NCBI GenBank assembly: GCA_964457725.1
Contig: CAYWGQ010000080.1
Span: 1-16,684, forward strand
Reading direction: 5' to 3'
DNA length: 16,684 nt
Source: FEN-1219 sp964457725
GTDB lineage: Bacteria; Pseudomonadota; Gammaproteobacteria; Steroidobacterales; Rariloculaceae
Shown piece after piece: positions 1-6,597 of this stretch. The position numbers and the translations under genes are program-made. Positions within the stretch are counted from its first letter, which is position 1; each line of letters begins with the position of its first letter. The notes beneath the pieces were generated by a model. The model ran no database searches, was not told the DNA's origin, and saw only the letters and a program-made list of their open reading frames with translations.

Positions 1-305
1 TCAAGGATCCGCCGATCCTGCTGCTCGACGAGGCGACGAGCTCGCTCGACGCGGAGAGCGAGCGCGTCGTTCAGCAGGCGCTCGAGCGGCTGATGGAGGG
101 CAGGACGACGATCATCATCGCGCACCGCCTCGCAACCGTGCTCGAGGCGGATCGGATCATCGTGATGGACCGCGGCCGGATCGTCGCGCAGGGCCCGCAC
201 GGCACGCTGCTCCGCACGAGCCCGCTCTACGCGCGGCTCGCGGAGCTGCAGTTCGACATAGAGCAATCGGCGGAGCTCGCCGCGCGCAGGAGCGGTGCAG
301 GATGA
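1..305 (+). CDS. ABC exporter ATPase, C-terminal end (partial)
   Basis: This is the 3' end of a gene that starts before the window, read in the frame beginning at base 3. It covers the end of an ABC nucleotide-binding domain: Walker B with the catalytic glutamate (ILLLDEATSSLD, D-loop included), then the H-loop histidine in TTIIIAHRLATV, and a short tail after VMDRGRIVAQG. The D-loop and H-loop wording (ATSSLDAESE, IIIAHRL) is that of exporter half-transporters of the MsbA/ABCB type, which fuse a six-helix membrane domain to this ATPase. The membrane half is outside the window, so substrate and fusion cannot be seen. The stop overlaps the next start by four bases (ATGA), so it is translationally coupled to the MBL hydrolase. 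Confidence 0.9.
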   Translation, partial: KDPPILLLDEATSSLDAESERVVQQALERLMEGRTTIIIAHRLATVLEADRIIVMDRGRIVAQGPHGTLLRTSPLYARLAELQFDIEQSAELAARRSGAG

Positions 306-1177
306 GCGCAATCAGATGTTGGTCGATCGAAGGCAACCGGCAGCGGCTCGACGGCGGGGCGATGTTCGGCAACGCGCCGCGCGCGGTCTGGTCCGAGTGG
401 CTCGCCCCGGACGAGCAGAATCGCGTCGAGCTCGCGTGCCGCGCGCTGCTCGTCCAGGATCCCGCCGGCAGGACCGTGCTGTTCGAGGCGGGCATCGGCG
501 CGTTCTTCGAGCCGAAGCTGAAGCGCCGCTACGGCGTGCTCGAGGAAGAGCACGTGCTGCTCCGCTCGCTTGCCGCTCGCGGCGTCGACCATGCGGACGT
601 CGACGCGGTCGTGCTGAGTCATCTGCACTTCGACCACGCGGGCGGCTTGCTCGCGCCGTTCGCGCCCGGCGAGCCGGCGCGGCTCCTGTTCCCGAAGGCA
701 CGCTTCATCGTCGGGCAGCGCGCGTGGGAGCGCGCGAAGAATCCGCATCCGCGCGACCGCGCGTCCTTCATCCCCGAGCTGAACGCGCTGCTCGAGGCGA
801 GCGGCCGGCTCGAGCTCGTCGCCGGCGAGCGCTCGGCGCTGCTCGGCGACGCCGTGCGGTTCGGCTGGAGCGACGGGCACACACCGGGGCTGATGCTCGC
901 GGAGATCGGCCGGGAAGGCGGCTTCGTGTTCTGCTCGGACCTGATCCCCGGGCGGCCGTGGGTGCACCTGCCGATCACGATGGGCTACGACCGCTACCCG
1001 GAACGGCTGATCGACGAGAAGCGCGCGTTCCTCGAGGACAAGATCGCCCGCGGCGTGCGGCTCTACTTCACGCACGACCCGGCCTGCGCGAGCGCGCTGC
1101 CGGTTCGCGACGAGCGGGGGCGCTACGGCGTCGCCGCCGAGCAGGCGAGCGTGGACGGCGAGCTCGTCGTCGCCTGA
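302..1177 (+). CDS. MBL-fold metallo-hydrolase
   Basis: This 291-residue cytoplasmic protein (no signal peptide) has the metallo-beta-lactamase fold signature. The metal-binding HLHFDH motif is at residues 107-112 (H107, H109, D111, H112), followed by H193 in SDGHTPG, D213 in CSDLIPG, and H258 near the C-terminus. Together these form a complete dinuclear zinc site. The N-terminal LDGGAMFG segment (17-24) is typical of a bacterial subgroup of MBL hydrolases related to lactonases. The substrate is not predictable. The start is the ATG at 302, overlapping the ABC gene stop, with AGGAG nine bases upstream. The gene probably shares the ABC transporter's operon, so it may act on the transported compound. 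It lacks the beta-CASP insert of nucleases and is not an RNase J/exonuclease type. Confidence 0.88.
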   Translation: MSAIRCWSIEGNRQRLDGGAMFGNAPRAVWSEWLAPDEQNRVELACRALLVQDPAGRTVLFEAGIGAFFEPKLKRRYGVLEEEHVLLRSLAARGVDHADVDAVVLSHLHFDHAGGLLAPFAPGEPARLLFPKARFIVGQRAWERAKNPHPRDRASFIPELNALLEASGRLELVAGERSALLGDAVRFGWSDGHTPGLMLAEIGREGGFVFCSDLIPGRPWVHLPITMGYDRYPERLIDEKRAFLEDKIARGVRLYFTHDPACASALPVRDERGRYGVAAEQASVDGELVVA

Positions 1178-1193
1178 GCGCGCGGGCTGCCGC

Positions 1194-2447
1194 TCAGTCG
1201 GCCGCCGTCTCGATGAGCCGGATCTCGATCCGCTGGTTCGCGGCGGCGATCTCGTTCCACTCGCCTGCGGTCACGTCGAAGCCGGGCAGCGGATAGACGG
1301 CGAGCGGCGACCCGGAGCCGTACGATTCGGCCCGCACGTCGATCGGCATGCCGCGCGTCGCGGCGGCGATCGTGTTCGCGAAGCCGACGCTCTGCTGCGC
1401 GCCGATCGCCATCGCCTCGAGCTCGGGCCAACCGATCTGATCGCAGCTCGCCGCGGGCAGCTCCGGCGCCGCGGGCTGCAGGCTGCCGTCCTCGCCGTAG
1501 CTCATGCAGAAGCGGCCGACGTGCACGTCGATCGCGACGGTGCCCGCGAAGCCGGCGCGCTCGAGGTGCCCGAGGAGCTCGACGAGCTCGGCGGCGCGGG
1601 CGTCGTCGAGCGGGACCGCGCCGAACGCGAAGTCGTTGCCGCGATTCGCGGCCCATTCGAGCAGCGCGAGCGTCTCCGGCGGCTCGGCCGCGGCGGCGGC
1701 GGCCGGCGCGAGCGCGACCGCGCTCGCGAGCGCCGCAGCGTCCGCGGCGAGCCGCTCCGCGCGCCGGTCTGCCTCGGCGAGCCGCGACGTGCTCTGCAAG
1801 TGGAGCGCCCCGAGCGCGACCGCCGCCGCCGTTGCGATCGCCGCCGCGAGCTGCCAGCGCCGTCCCGCTTCCGTCTTCGCCGCAGGCGGCGGCGGGGCCG
1901 GCGTCGCGGCGGGCACCGCGGCCGCGCGCGCCTGCTGCGCGGCCGCACGGCGAAACTCGCTCCGGATCTCCTCGCGCAGCACCGCCGCCTGCTCGTAGAA
2001 GAGCTCCTCGATCAGCTCGCGGAGGCGCGGCACGTCCGGCGCCTGTCGCGCGTCGTTCGCGGCGGCTCGCATCTCCTCGCCCGGGATCAGGTGCAGCGAG
2101 CGCAGCACCTTCGTTACCTCGACCGGATGCAGGCTCTTCGGCAGCACGCCGATCGCACCGAGCGCACGGGCCTGGCCGACGTAGAGCTCGCCTTCCTGCG
2201 ACGTGTACATCATCACCGGAATGGTCGCGGTGGCCGGGTTCGCCTTGATCGCCTCGAGCGCCTGGAAGCCGTCCATGCCGGGCATGTTGTGGTCGAGGAA
2301 GACGACGTCGGGCCGGCGCTCCTTCAGGTACTCGAGCGCGGCCTCGGCGCTCGGCGCGGTGTCTGCGGCGACGCCGTGCTCGCCCAGCAGGCGACCGAGC
2401 ACGGTCCTCGCGAGGCGGGAATCGTCGACGATCAATGCCGTCTTCAT
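1194..2447 (-). CDS. Membrane-anchored response regulator with degenerate OmpA-like tail
   Basis: This 417-residue protein has an N-terminal receiver domain (about 1-120) with acidic pocket D8/D9, phosphoacceptor D52 in VVFLDHNMPGMDG, switch T82 and K104. A charged helix (about 138-170) and a Pro/Ala linker follow. A single hydrophobic segment (about 198-217) comes next, then an Ala-rich coiled-coil-like stretch. The C-terminal region (about 257-412) has the look of an OmpA/MotB-type peptidoglycan-binding fold, ending in ANQRIEIRLIE, which resembles the NRRVEI end of that family. The match is weak, with an insert carrying C314 and C335. The start is the ATG at 2447-2445 because it begins the receiver domain; AGGAG lies 14 bases upstream, which is long. 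Longer in-frame readings to 3062 run through the ligase gene and are not real. A phosphorylation signal crossing the membrane to the envelope is inference. Confidence 0.85.
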   Translation of the reverse strand: MKTALIVDDSRLARTVLGRLLGEHGVAADTAPSAEAALEYLKERRPDVVFLDHNMPGMDGFQALEAIKANPATATIPVMMYTSQEGELYVGQARALGAIGVLPKSLHPVEVTKVLRSLHLIPGEEMRAAANDARQAPDVPRLRELIEELFYEQAAVLREEIRSEFRRAAAQQARAAAVPAATPAPPPPAAKTEAGRRWQLAAAIATAAAVALGALHLQSTSRLAEADRRAERLAADAAALASAVALAPAAAAAAEPPETLALLEWAANRGNDFAFGAVPLDDARAAELVELLGHLERAGFAGTVAIDVHVGRFCMSYGEDGSLQPAAPELPAASCDQIGWPELEAMAIGAQQSVGFANTIAAATRGMPIDVRAESYGSGSPLAVYPLPGFDVTAGEWNEIAAANQRIEIRLIETAAD

Positions 2448-2492
2448 CGCGTCGCCGCGTTCTCCTGGCGGCCTTCGGGCAGGGGCGGTCGG

Positions 2493-2498
2493 ATTATG
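2493..2498 (-). promoter_or_regulatory. Possible -10 box for the response regulator
   Basis: On the minus strand this reads CATAAT (5 of 6 to consensus), 46 bases before the response regulator ATG, in the only AT-rich stretch of the divergent gap. No convincing -35 box stands at 16-18 bases upstream, so this is a weak call. Confidence 0.25.
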
Positions 2499-2541
2499 TA
2501 ACGGGTCGGGGTGCGAAAGCTTGCGTTGTATCACGATTTTC

Positions 2542-2560
2542 CGGCCGAGCCGCTCGGCCG
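2542..2560. repeat. Perfect 8-bp inverted repeat upstream of the ligase
   Basis: The arms CGGCCGAG and CTCGGCCG are separated by CCG, lying 39 bases before the ligase ATG in the divergent gap. It is followed by TTATCC rather than a T run, so it is not an obvious terminator. It could be an operator or a chance GC palindrome. Confidence 0.35.
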
Positions 2561-2598
2561 TTATCCTCGAAGCCGGGACCCTCGCTCGAGTCCGCCCG

Positions 2599-4125
2599 AT
2601 GCAGCTTGCCGAACTGGCCGCCGCCTCCAACGAGCTCGCATCGACCGCGAGCCGGCTCGGCAAGGTCGCGCTGCTCCGCGACGCGCTCGTGAAGCTCGAG
2701 CCGGCCGAGCGGGAGGCCGGCGTCGCGTGGCTCGCGGGCACGCTGCCCGGCGGCCGGATCGGGCTAGGCCCCGCGGCCGTGCGGGAGCTTCGCGACGTCC
2801 CGCCCGCCGCAGTGCCGACCCTGACCGTCGGCACGGCGGCCGAGCGGATCGAGCGGCTGCGAACGGTCGCCGGGCAAGGCTCCGCGGGGCGAAGGCGCGA
2901 GGCCCTTCGCGAGCTCTTCGCGCTCGCGACGGCCGACGAGCAGAGCTTTCTCGCGCGGCTGCTCCTCGGCGAGCTGCGGCAAGGGGCGCTCGAGGGCGTG
3001 ATGGCGGACGCGATCGCGGCGGCCGCGAACCTTCCCGCCAAGGACGTGCGCCGCGCGATCATGCTCGCCGGCGAGATCGCGCCGGTCGCGGCCGCTGCGC
3101 TCGCGGACGGCGCGGCGGGCCTCGCGCGCTTCCGGCTCGAGCTCTACGAGCCGGTCCGGCCGATGCTCGCGACGCCGGCCGAGGACCTCGCGAGCGCGCT
3201 CGACGCGCTCGGCGAGGCGGCGCTCGAGTGGAAGCTCGACGGCGCGCGCGTGCAGATCCACAAGGGCGACGCGGGCGTGCGGATCTACTCGCGGACCGGC
3301 CGCGACGTGACCGCGAGCCTGCCGGAGATCGAGGCCGCGATCGCGGCGCTGCCGGTGCGCCGGCTGATCGTAGACGGAGAGGCGATCGCGCTCGATTCGG
3401 GCGGCAGGCCGCGGCCGTTCCAGGACACGATGCGCCGCTTCGGCCGCAAGCTCGACGTCGGCGCGCTGCGCGACGAGCTGCCGATGTCGCTCTTCTGCTT
3501 CGACTGTCTGCACGCGGAAGGCGAGGACCTGATCGACGCGCCGGCCCGGGTACGGTTCGCGCGGCTCGCCGCGCACGTGCCGGAGGCGGCGCTCGTGCCG
3601 CGCCGCGTAACGAGGGACCTCGCGGAGGCCGAGCGCTTCCTCGCGAACGCGCTCGCGCTCGGCCACGAAGGGCTGATGGCGAAAGCGCTCGATGCGCCGT
3701 ACGAGGCCGGCAATCGCGGCGCCGCGTGGCTCAAGGTGAAGGTCGCGCATACGCTCGATCTCGTCGTGCTCGCAGCGGAATGGGGCAGCGGGCGACGCCG
3801 CGGTTGGCTCAGCAATCTGCACCTCGGCGCGCGCGACCCGGCGGGCGGCTTCGTGATGCTCGGCAAGACGTTCAAGGGGCTCACGGACGAGATGCTCGCG
3901 TGGCAGACGGAGCGCCTGCAGGCGCTCGCGATCGATACCGACGGCTACGTCGTGCGCGTGCGGCCGGAGCTCGTCGTCGAGATCGCGTTCAACGAGCTCC
4001 AGCGAAGCCCGCGCTACCCGGCCGGGCTCGCGCTGCGCTTCGCGCGCGTGCTGCGCTATCGGCCGGACAAGACGGCGGACGAGGCGGACACGATCGACAC
4101 CGTTCGCGCGCTAGCTGCCCGGTAG
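2599..4125 (+). CDS. ATP-dependent DNA ligase
   Basis: This 508-residue protein seals nicks in DNA through an enzyme-AMP intermediate. An N-terminal DNA-binding domain (about 1-180) begins LAELAAASNELASTASRLGKV, like the LigB-type ligases of actinobacteria and archaea. The nucleotidyltransferase core has motif I EWKLDGAR with catalytic K212, SRTGRD (231-236), VDGE (258-261), motif IV EGLMAK (357-362) and motif V WLKVK (377-381). The OB-fold domain ends with motif VI RFARVLRYRPDK (480-491). It is full length with all motifs intact. The start at 2599 is chosen because it matches the family N-terminus, although no clear Shine-Dalgarno is visible; an upstream extension to 2203 overlaps the divergent regulator. 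Neighbours are not repair genes (no Lhr helicase or beta-CASP exonuclease, no Ku). It is likely an accessory repair ligase beside the essential NAD-dependent LigA. Confidence 0.93.
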   Translation: MQLAELAAASNELASTASRLGKVALLRDALVKLEPAEREAGVAWLAGTLPGGRIGLGPAAVRELRDVPPAAVPTLTVGTAAERIERLRTVAGQGSAGRRREALRELFALATADEQSFLARLLLGELRQGALEGVMADAIAAAANLPAKDVRRAIMLAGEIAPVAAAALADGAAGLARFRLELYEPVRPMLATPAEDLASALDALGEAALEWKLDGARVQIHKGDAGVRIYSRTGRDVTASLPEIEAAIAALPVRRLIVDGEAIALDSGGRPRPFQDTMRRFGRKLDVGALRDELPMSLFCFDCLHAEGEDLIDAPARVRFARLAAHVPEAALVPRRVTRDLAEAERFLANALALGHEGLMAKALDAPYEAGNRGAAWLKVKVAHTLDLVVLAAEWGSGRRRGWLSNLHLGARDPAGGFVMLGKTFKGLTDEMLAWQTERLQALAIDTDGYVVRVRPELVVEIAFNELQRSPRYPAGLALRFARVLRYRPDKTADEADTIDTVRALAAR

Positions 4126-4145
4126 GAGCGGCTGTCCAGCCGCGA
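4121..4145 (+). repeat. REP unit, copy 1
   Basis: This unit starts GGTAGGAGCGGCTGTCC and forms a hairpin (stem GCGGCT/AGCCGC at 4128-4133 and 4138-4143, loop GTCC). It is homologous, in opposite orientation, to the copies at 4201-4225 and 4234-4255. Its TAG (4123-4125) is the ligase stop codon. Such GTAGGAGCGGC units are the REP type common in Xanthomonadales and pseudomonads (family knowledge). Confidence 0.75.
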
Positions 4146-4200
4146 CTGCCGCAGCGATAAAAGCCGGCACCACGGGTGATCGAGCGGCACGACGCGAAGA

Positions 4201-4225
4201 TCGCGGCGGGACAGCCGCTCCTACC
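4201..4225 (-). repeat. REP unit, copy 2 (inverted)
   Basis: On the minus strand this reads GGTAGGAGCGGCTGTCC then CGCCGCGA, almost identical to copy 1. It faces copy 1 across 55 bases, a head-to-head arrangement as in bacterial interspersed mosaic elements. It can form a GCGGC/GCCGC hairpin. Confidence 0.75.
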
Positions 4226-4233
4226 AAGGACGA

Positions 4234-4255
4234 TCGCAGCGGGACAGCTCCTACC
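4234..4255 (-). repeat. REP unit, copy 3 (shortened)
   Basis: On the minus strand this reads GGTAGGAGC then TGTCCCGCTGCGA: copy 2 with three bases (GGC) missing and one change. It is eight bases from copy 2 in the same orientation. Its TAG (4253-4251 on the minus strand) is the stop codon of the small exported protein gene. Confidence 0.7.
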
Positions 4256-4733
4256 TGCGTTGCTGGCGTTCGCGGCGGCGTTGCTGCTCGGCCCGCGCTT
4301 TCTCGAGCGCGCGGTTCACGCGCTCTTCGCGCTCCGCCTCGGAGAGCTCGCGCTGATCGGGCTTGTCGCAGTCGAGCAGCGCCCAGTCGATGTCGCGGCG
4401 CTGCTCGAGCGCGTACATCGCGTAGGCGCTGTCCTGGATGAACGCGAGGCTCGTCCGGAGATCGTTCTCGAGCTCGCGGACTTCCGGCGGCGAGAGGCGG
4501 CTCGCAGGATGAAGCTTCACGGTCAAGTCGCAGCGGAAGCCGGCCTCGCCGCCGCTGACCGTGAAATCGCTGAAGCGGTTCGCGAGCGCGTCCTCGCGAT
4601 CGCCCCAGATCCAGACGAAGTCGTCGCGCGGCAGGTTGACGAAGCCAGGAATGCTCTGTGCCTCGGCCGCGGGCGCGAACAGCAGCGCGCCGAGGAGTGC
4701 GGGCAGCACCGTTCGCAAGTCGTTGAACCTCAT
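4251..4733 (-). CDS. Small exported protein of unknown function
   Basis: I do not recognise this 160-residue protein. The first 25 residues are a clear Sec signal peptide (charged start, hydrophobic TVLPALLGALLFAPAAEA, cleavage after AEA), so the mature protein should be periplasmic. The middle contains DDFVWIWGDRED and FRCDLTVKLHP with C68 and later C122, a possible disulfide pair. The C-terminus (about 130-160) is a charged helix that ends in a very basic Arg/Gln-rich tail. The ATG at 4733-4731 is chosen because it begins the signal peptide and has GAGGG seven bases upstream; a longer frame to 4832 has no such support. It converges on the ligase gene and its stop codon lies inside a REP unit. 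Confidence 0.75.
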   Translation of the reverse strand: MRFNDLRTVLPALLGALLFAPAAEAQSIPGFVNLPRDDFVWIWGDREDALANRFSDFTVSGGEAGFRCDLTVKLHPASRLSPPEVRELENDLRTSLAFIQDSAYAMYALEQRRDIDWALLDCDKPDQRELSEAEREERVNRALEKARAEQQRRRERQQRR

Positions 4734-4781
4734 GTCGGCACCCTCGCGGCGCGCGCGCCGCAGTCTCGCGTCCGTCGACTC

Positions 4782-4811
4782 ATGATAGCGCCGGTGAGTC
4801 CCGCGCGTTGA
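4782..4811 (-). promoter_or_regulatory. Possible promoter of the small exported protein
   Basis: On the minus strand, TATCAT (5 of 6 to the -10 consensus) lies at 4787-4782, with TCAACG (3 of 6 to the -35) 18 bases further upstream. It lies about 50 bases before the ATG. The -35 is weak, so the call is tentative. Confidence 0.3.
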
Positions 4812-4851
4812 CCGTCCGGTTTCGTGCTCCAACGTGGTCGGGCGTGCGCCG

Positions 4852-4880
4852 TTGACACCACCACGGCGTCGACTTAGAGT
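4852..4880 (+). promoter_or_regulatory. Sigma-70 type promoter of the rhodanese-cytochrome operon
   Basis: A perfect -35 TTGACA (4852-4857), a 17-base spacer and a -10 TAGAGT (4875-4880, 4 of 6) stand about 47 bases before the first gene of the operon. The -10 lies inside the palindrome at 4874-4894, so the promoter is probably repressible. Confidence 0.65.
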
Positions 4881-4894
4881 TGGTCCAACTCTAA
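4874..4894. promoter_or_regulatory. Operator-like perfect palindrome over the -10 box
   Basis: The arms TTAGAGTTGG (4874-4883) and CCAACTCTAA (4885-4894) are exact inverse complements around a single central T. It is AT-rich in an otherwise GC-rich context and covers the -10 and probable transcription start. This is the classic placement for a dimeric repressor that blocks polymerase. No regulator gene lies beside it, and I cannot assign a family from the sequence. Confidence 0.7.
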
Positions 4895-4926
4895 ATCAAG
4901 AACAAGTCTAACGCTGCTATTGGGCC

Positions 4927-5412
4927 ATGGGGAGTAGAACGACACGCTTGGCGCGTCGCTGCGCGATCGCGCTCTTCTGGCTGCCGCTCGCTGCCGGCGC
5001 GGAGCCGCCGGGGGCCGGCGACGCGAATGCGCCCGAGCCGATCCCGCAGTCGGTGCTCCTCGGCTTCCTGGCCGATACCACCGTGTTCACGCTGCTCGAC
5101 GCGCGCTCCCCCGAGGAGTACGCGATCGGGCATCTGTACGGCGCCGAGAACGTGCCGCACGACCGCGTCGACGAGCACGCGGCCCGCCTGCCGGCGGCCC
5201 GGTCGGCGCCGATCGTCGTCTACTGCAAGACCGGCAAACGGGCCGCGGCGCTGAAGGCCGCGCTCGAGGCGCGCGGCTACGACAACGTCCGCGTGCTCGC
5301 GCCCGCGCAGATGTTCTGGAGCGACACGGTGCCGATGTTCAACTGCGGCGTTCCGGAACCGTCGGCCGGACCGGCCGAGCGCCTGCTCGGCGGCACGGAT
5401 TCGTCGAAGTGA
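4927..5412 (+). CDS. Periplasmic rhodanese-domain protein
   Basis: This 161-residue protein has a signal peptide (arginine-rich start, then AIALFWLPLAAGAE, cleavage near residue 25) and one rhodanese domain (about 42-130). The domain shows LLDARSPEEYAIGHLYGAENVPHD and the active-site loop C100-KTGKR, where the cysteine would carry a persulfide. A short tail has a second cysteine, C140. Single-domain rhodaneses transfer sulfane sulfur or serve as sulfur-binding partners; the physiological acceptor is unknown. It is the first gene after the palindrome-controlled promoter, with the cytochrome peroxidase gene 42 bases downstream. The ATG at 4927 is chosen because it gives a proper signal peptide, although there is no strong Shine-Dalgarno. 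Periplasmic location and company of c cytochromes suggest sulfur redox chemistry (inference). Confidence 0.87.
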   Translation: MGSRTTRLARRCAIALFWLPLAAGAEPPGAGDANAPEPIPQSVLLGFLADTTVFTLLDARSPEEYAIGHLYGAENVPHDRVDEHAARLPAARSAPIVVYCKTGKRAAALKAALEARGYDNVRVLAPAQMFWSDTVPMFNCGVPEPSAGPAERLLGGTDSSK

Positions 5413-5454
5413 GTCAGCGCGGCGCCGAGCGCGCCGCCGCAAGGGGAAGTGCGT

Positions 5455-6597
5455 ATGAGGACAGTGTTTGCGTTGATCGCGGCATTCACGGCGGCGGGGG
5501 CGCTCGCTCAGCCGCTCGGGTTGCCGCCGTTGCCGATACCCGAGGACAACCCGCAGACGCCCGAGAAGATCGCGCTCGGCGAGCGGCTCTTCCGCGACGT
5601 GCGCTTCAGCTCGACCGGCACGGTCGCGTGCGCGAAGTGCCACGTGCCGGAGGAGGCTTTCACCGACTCGCCGCTCACGGTCTCGGAAGGCGTGAACGGG
5701 CTGACCGGCACGCGGAACGCGCCGACGGTCCTGAACGCAGCCTACAACCGCACGCAGTTCTGGGACGGCCGCTCGCCCGACCTCGAGGATCAGGCGATGC
5801 ACCCGTTCCTGAACCCGGTCGAGATGGCCGTGCCGAGCTATGACGTGATGCTCGACGTCATTCGGGCAGACCGCGAGTACGCCCGCGCGTTCCGCAACGT
5901 CTTCGGCGTGCGGGCCGAGGACATCACGATGCGCGAGGTCACGCAGGCGATCGCCGCGTTCGAGCGTACGCAGATCTACGGCGATTCGCCGTTCGACCGC
6001 TGGTACTTCGGCGGCGACGAGAGCGCGATCAGCGAGCAGGCGAAGCGCGGCTTCGACGTCTTCCTGAAGCAGGGCCGTTGCGTGTCTTGCCATACGATCG
6101 AGCAGGACCATGCGCTCTTCACGGACCACCGCTTCCACAACGTCGGCATCGGCATGGACCGGATCGAGGCGCGCGCGCCGGAGCTCGCGCGAGCGTTCCT
6201 CGTGGCGAAATCGCAGGGCATCGACGTCGACACGGCCGTTCTGACCGACCCCGACACCTCGCACCTCGGCCGGTTCGCGGTGACGAACGACATCTCCGAG
6301 ATCGGCGCGTTCAAGACGCCGACGCTGCGCAACGTCGCGGTGACGCCGCCGTACATGCACGACGGCAGCCTCGCGACGCTGCGCGAGGTGGTCGAGCACT
6401 ACAACAACGGCGGAGTCACGCCGGCGGACGCGCCGGTCTCCGCGTTCATATCGGGCGGCATCCGGCCGCTCGAGCTGACCGAGCAGCAGATCGACGATCT
6501 GGTCGCGTTCATGGAGACGCTGACGAGCCCGGAGATCGAGGCGCGCGTCGCAGCGGCCGCGCGCGCCGAGGCGGTATCAGGAGGTAGCGGACAATGA
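5455..6597 (+). CDS. Dihaem cytochrome c peroxidase / MauG-family protein
   Basis: This 380-residue periplasmic protein has a Sec signal peptide (MRTVFALIAAFTAAGALAQ) and two c-type haem motifs, CAKCH at 59-63 and CVSCH at 209-213. The spacing of about 150 residues is that of the bacterial dihaem peroxidase/MauG family. Other family landmarks are NAPTVLNAAYN and QFWDGR (89-106), HPFLNPVEM (116-124), FKTPTLRNV (286-294) and PYMHDGS (299-305), whose M301 is a candidate axial ligand of the second haem. The family reduces H2O2 with electrons from a small cytochrome or performs long-range oxidation of a protein partner, and the two uses cannot be told apart here. The ATG at 5455 is preferred over the GTG at 5449 because AAGGGG lies eight bases before it. 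The stop overlaps the next gene by four bases. Confidence 0.93.
   Translation: MRTVFALIAAFTAAGALAQPLGLPPLPIPEDNPQTPEKIALGERLFRDVRFSSTGTVACAKCHVPEEAFTDSPLTVSEGVNGLTGTRNAPTVLNAAYNRTQFWDGRSPDLEDQAMHPFLNPVEMAVPSYDVMLDVIRADREYARAFRNVFGVRAEDITMREVTQAIAAFERTQIYGDSPFDRWYFGGDESAISEQAKRGFDVFLKQGRCVSCHTIEQDHALFTDHRFHNVGIGMDRIEARAPELARAFLVAKSQGIDVDTAVLTDPDTSHLGRFAVTNDISEIGAFKTPTLRNVAVTPPYMHDGSLATLREVVEHYNNGGVTPADAPVSAFISGGIRPLELTEQQIDDLVAFMETLTSPEIEARVAAAARAEAVSGGSGQ

Noticed and set aside
2448..3062. In-frame minus-strand extension that would lengthen the response regulator by 205 residues
   Set aside because: It runs antisense through the N-terminal part of the DNA ligase, has low-complexity Ser/Ala/Arg composition, and the receiver domain begins exactly at the ATG at 2447.
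302..4125. MBL protein plus DNA ligase as a bacterial Lhr/ligase/exonuclease repair cluster
   Set aside because: The MBL protein lacks a beta-CASP domain, is coupled to an ABC exporter, and is separated from the ligase by an oppositely oriented gene. No helicase is present.
4874..4894. MerR-type operator
   Set aside because: MerR-family operators sit between -35 and -10 boxes spaced 19-20 bases. Here the spacer is 17 and the palindrome covers the -10, which fits a simple repressor better.
4891..6399. 502-codon open frame on the minus strand
   Set aside because: It is Arg/His/Val-rich shadow coding opposite the rhodanese and cytochrome peroxidase genes, whose domains and ribosome sites are clear. 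Long antisense frames are expected at this GC content.
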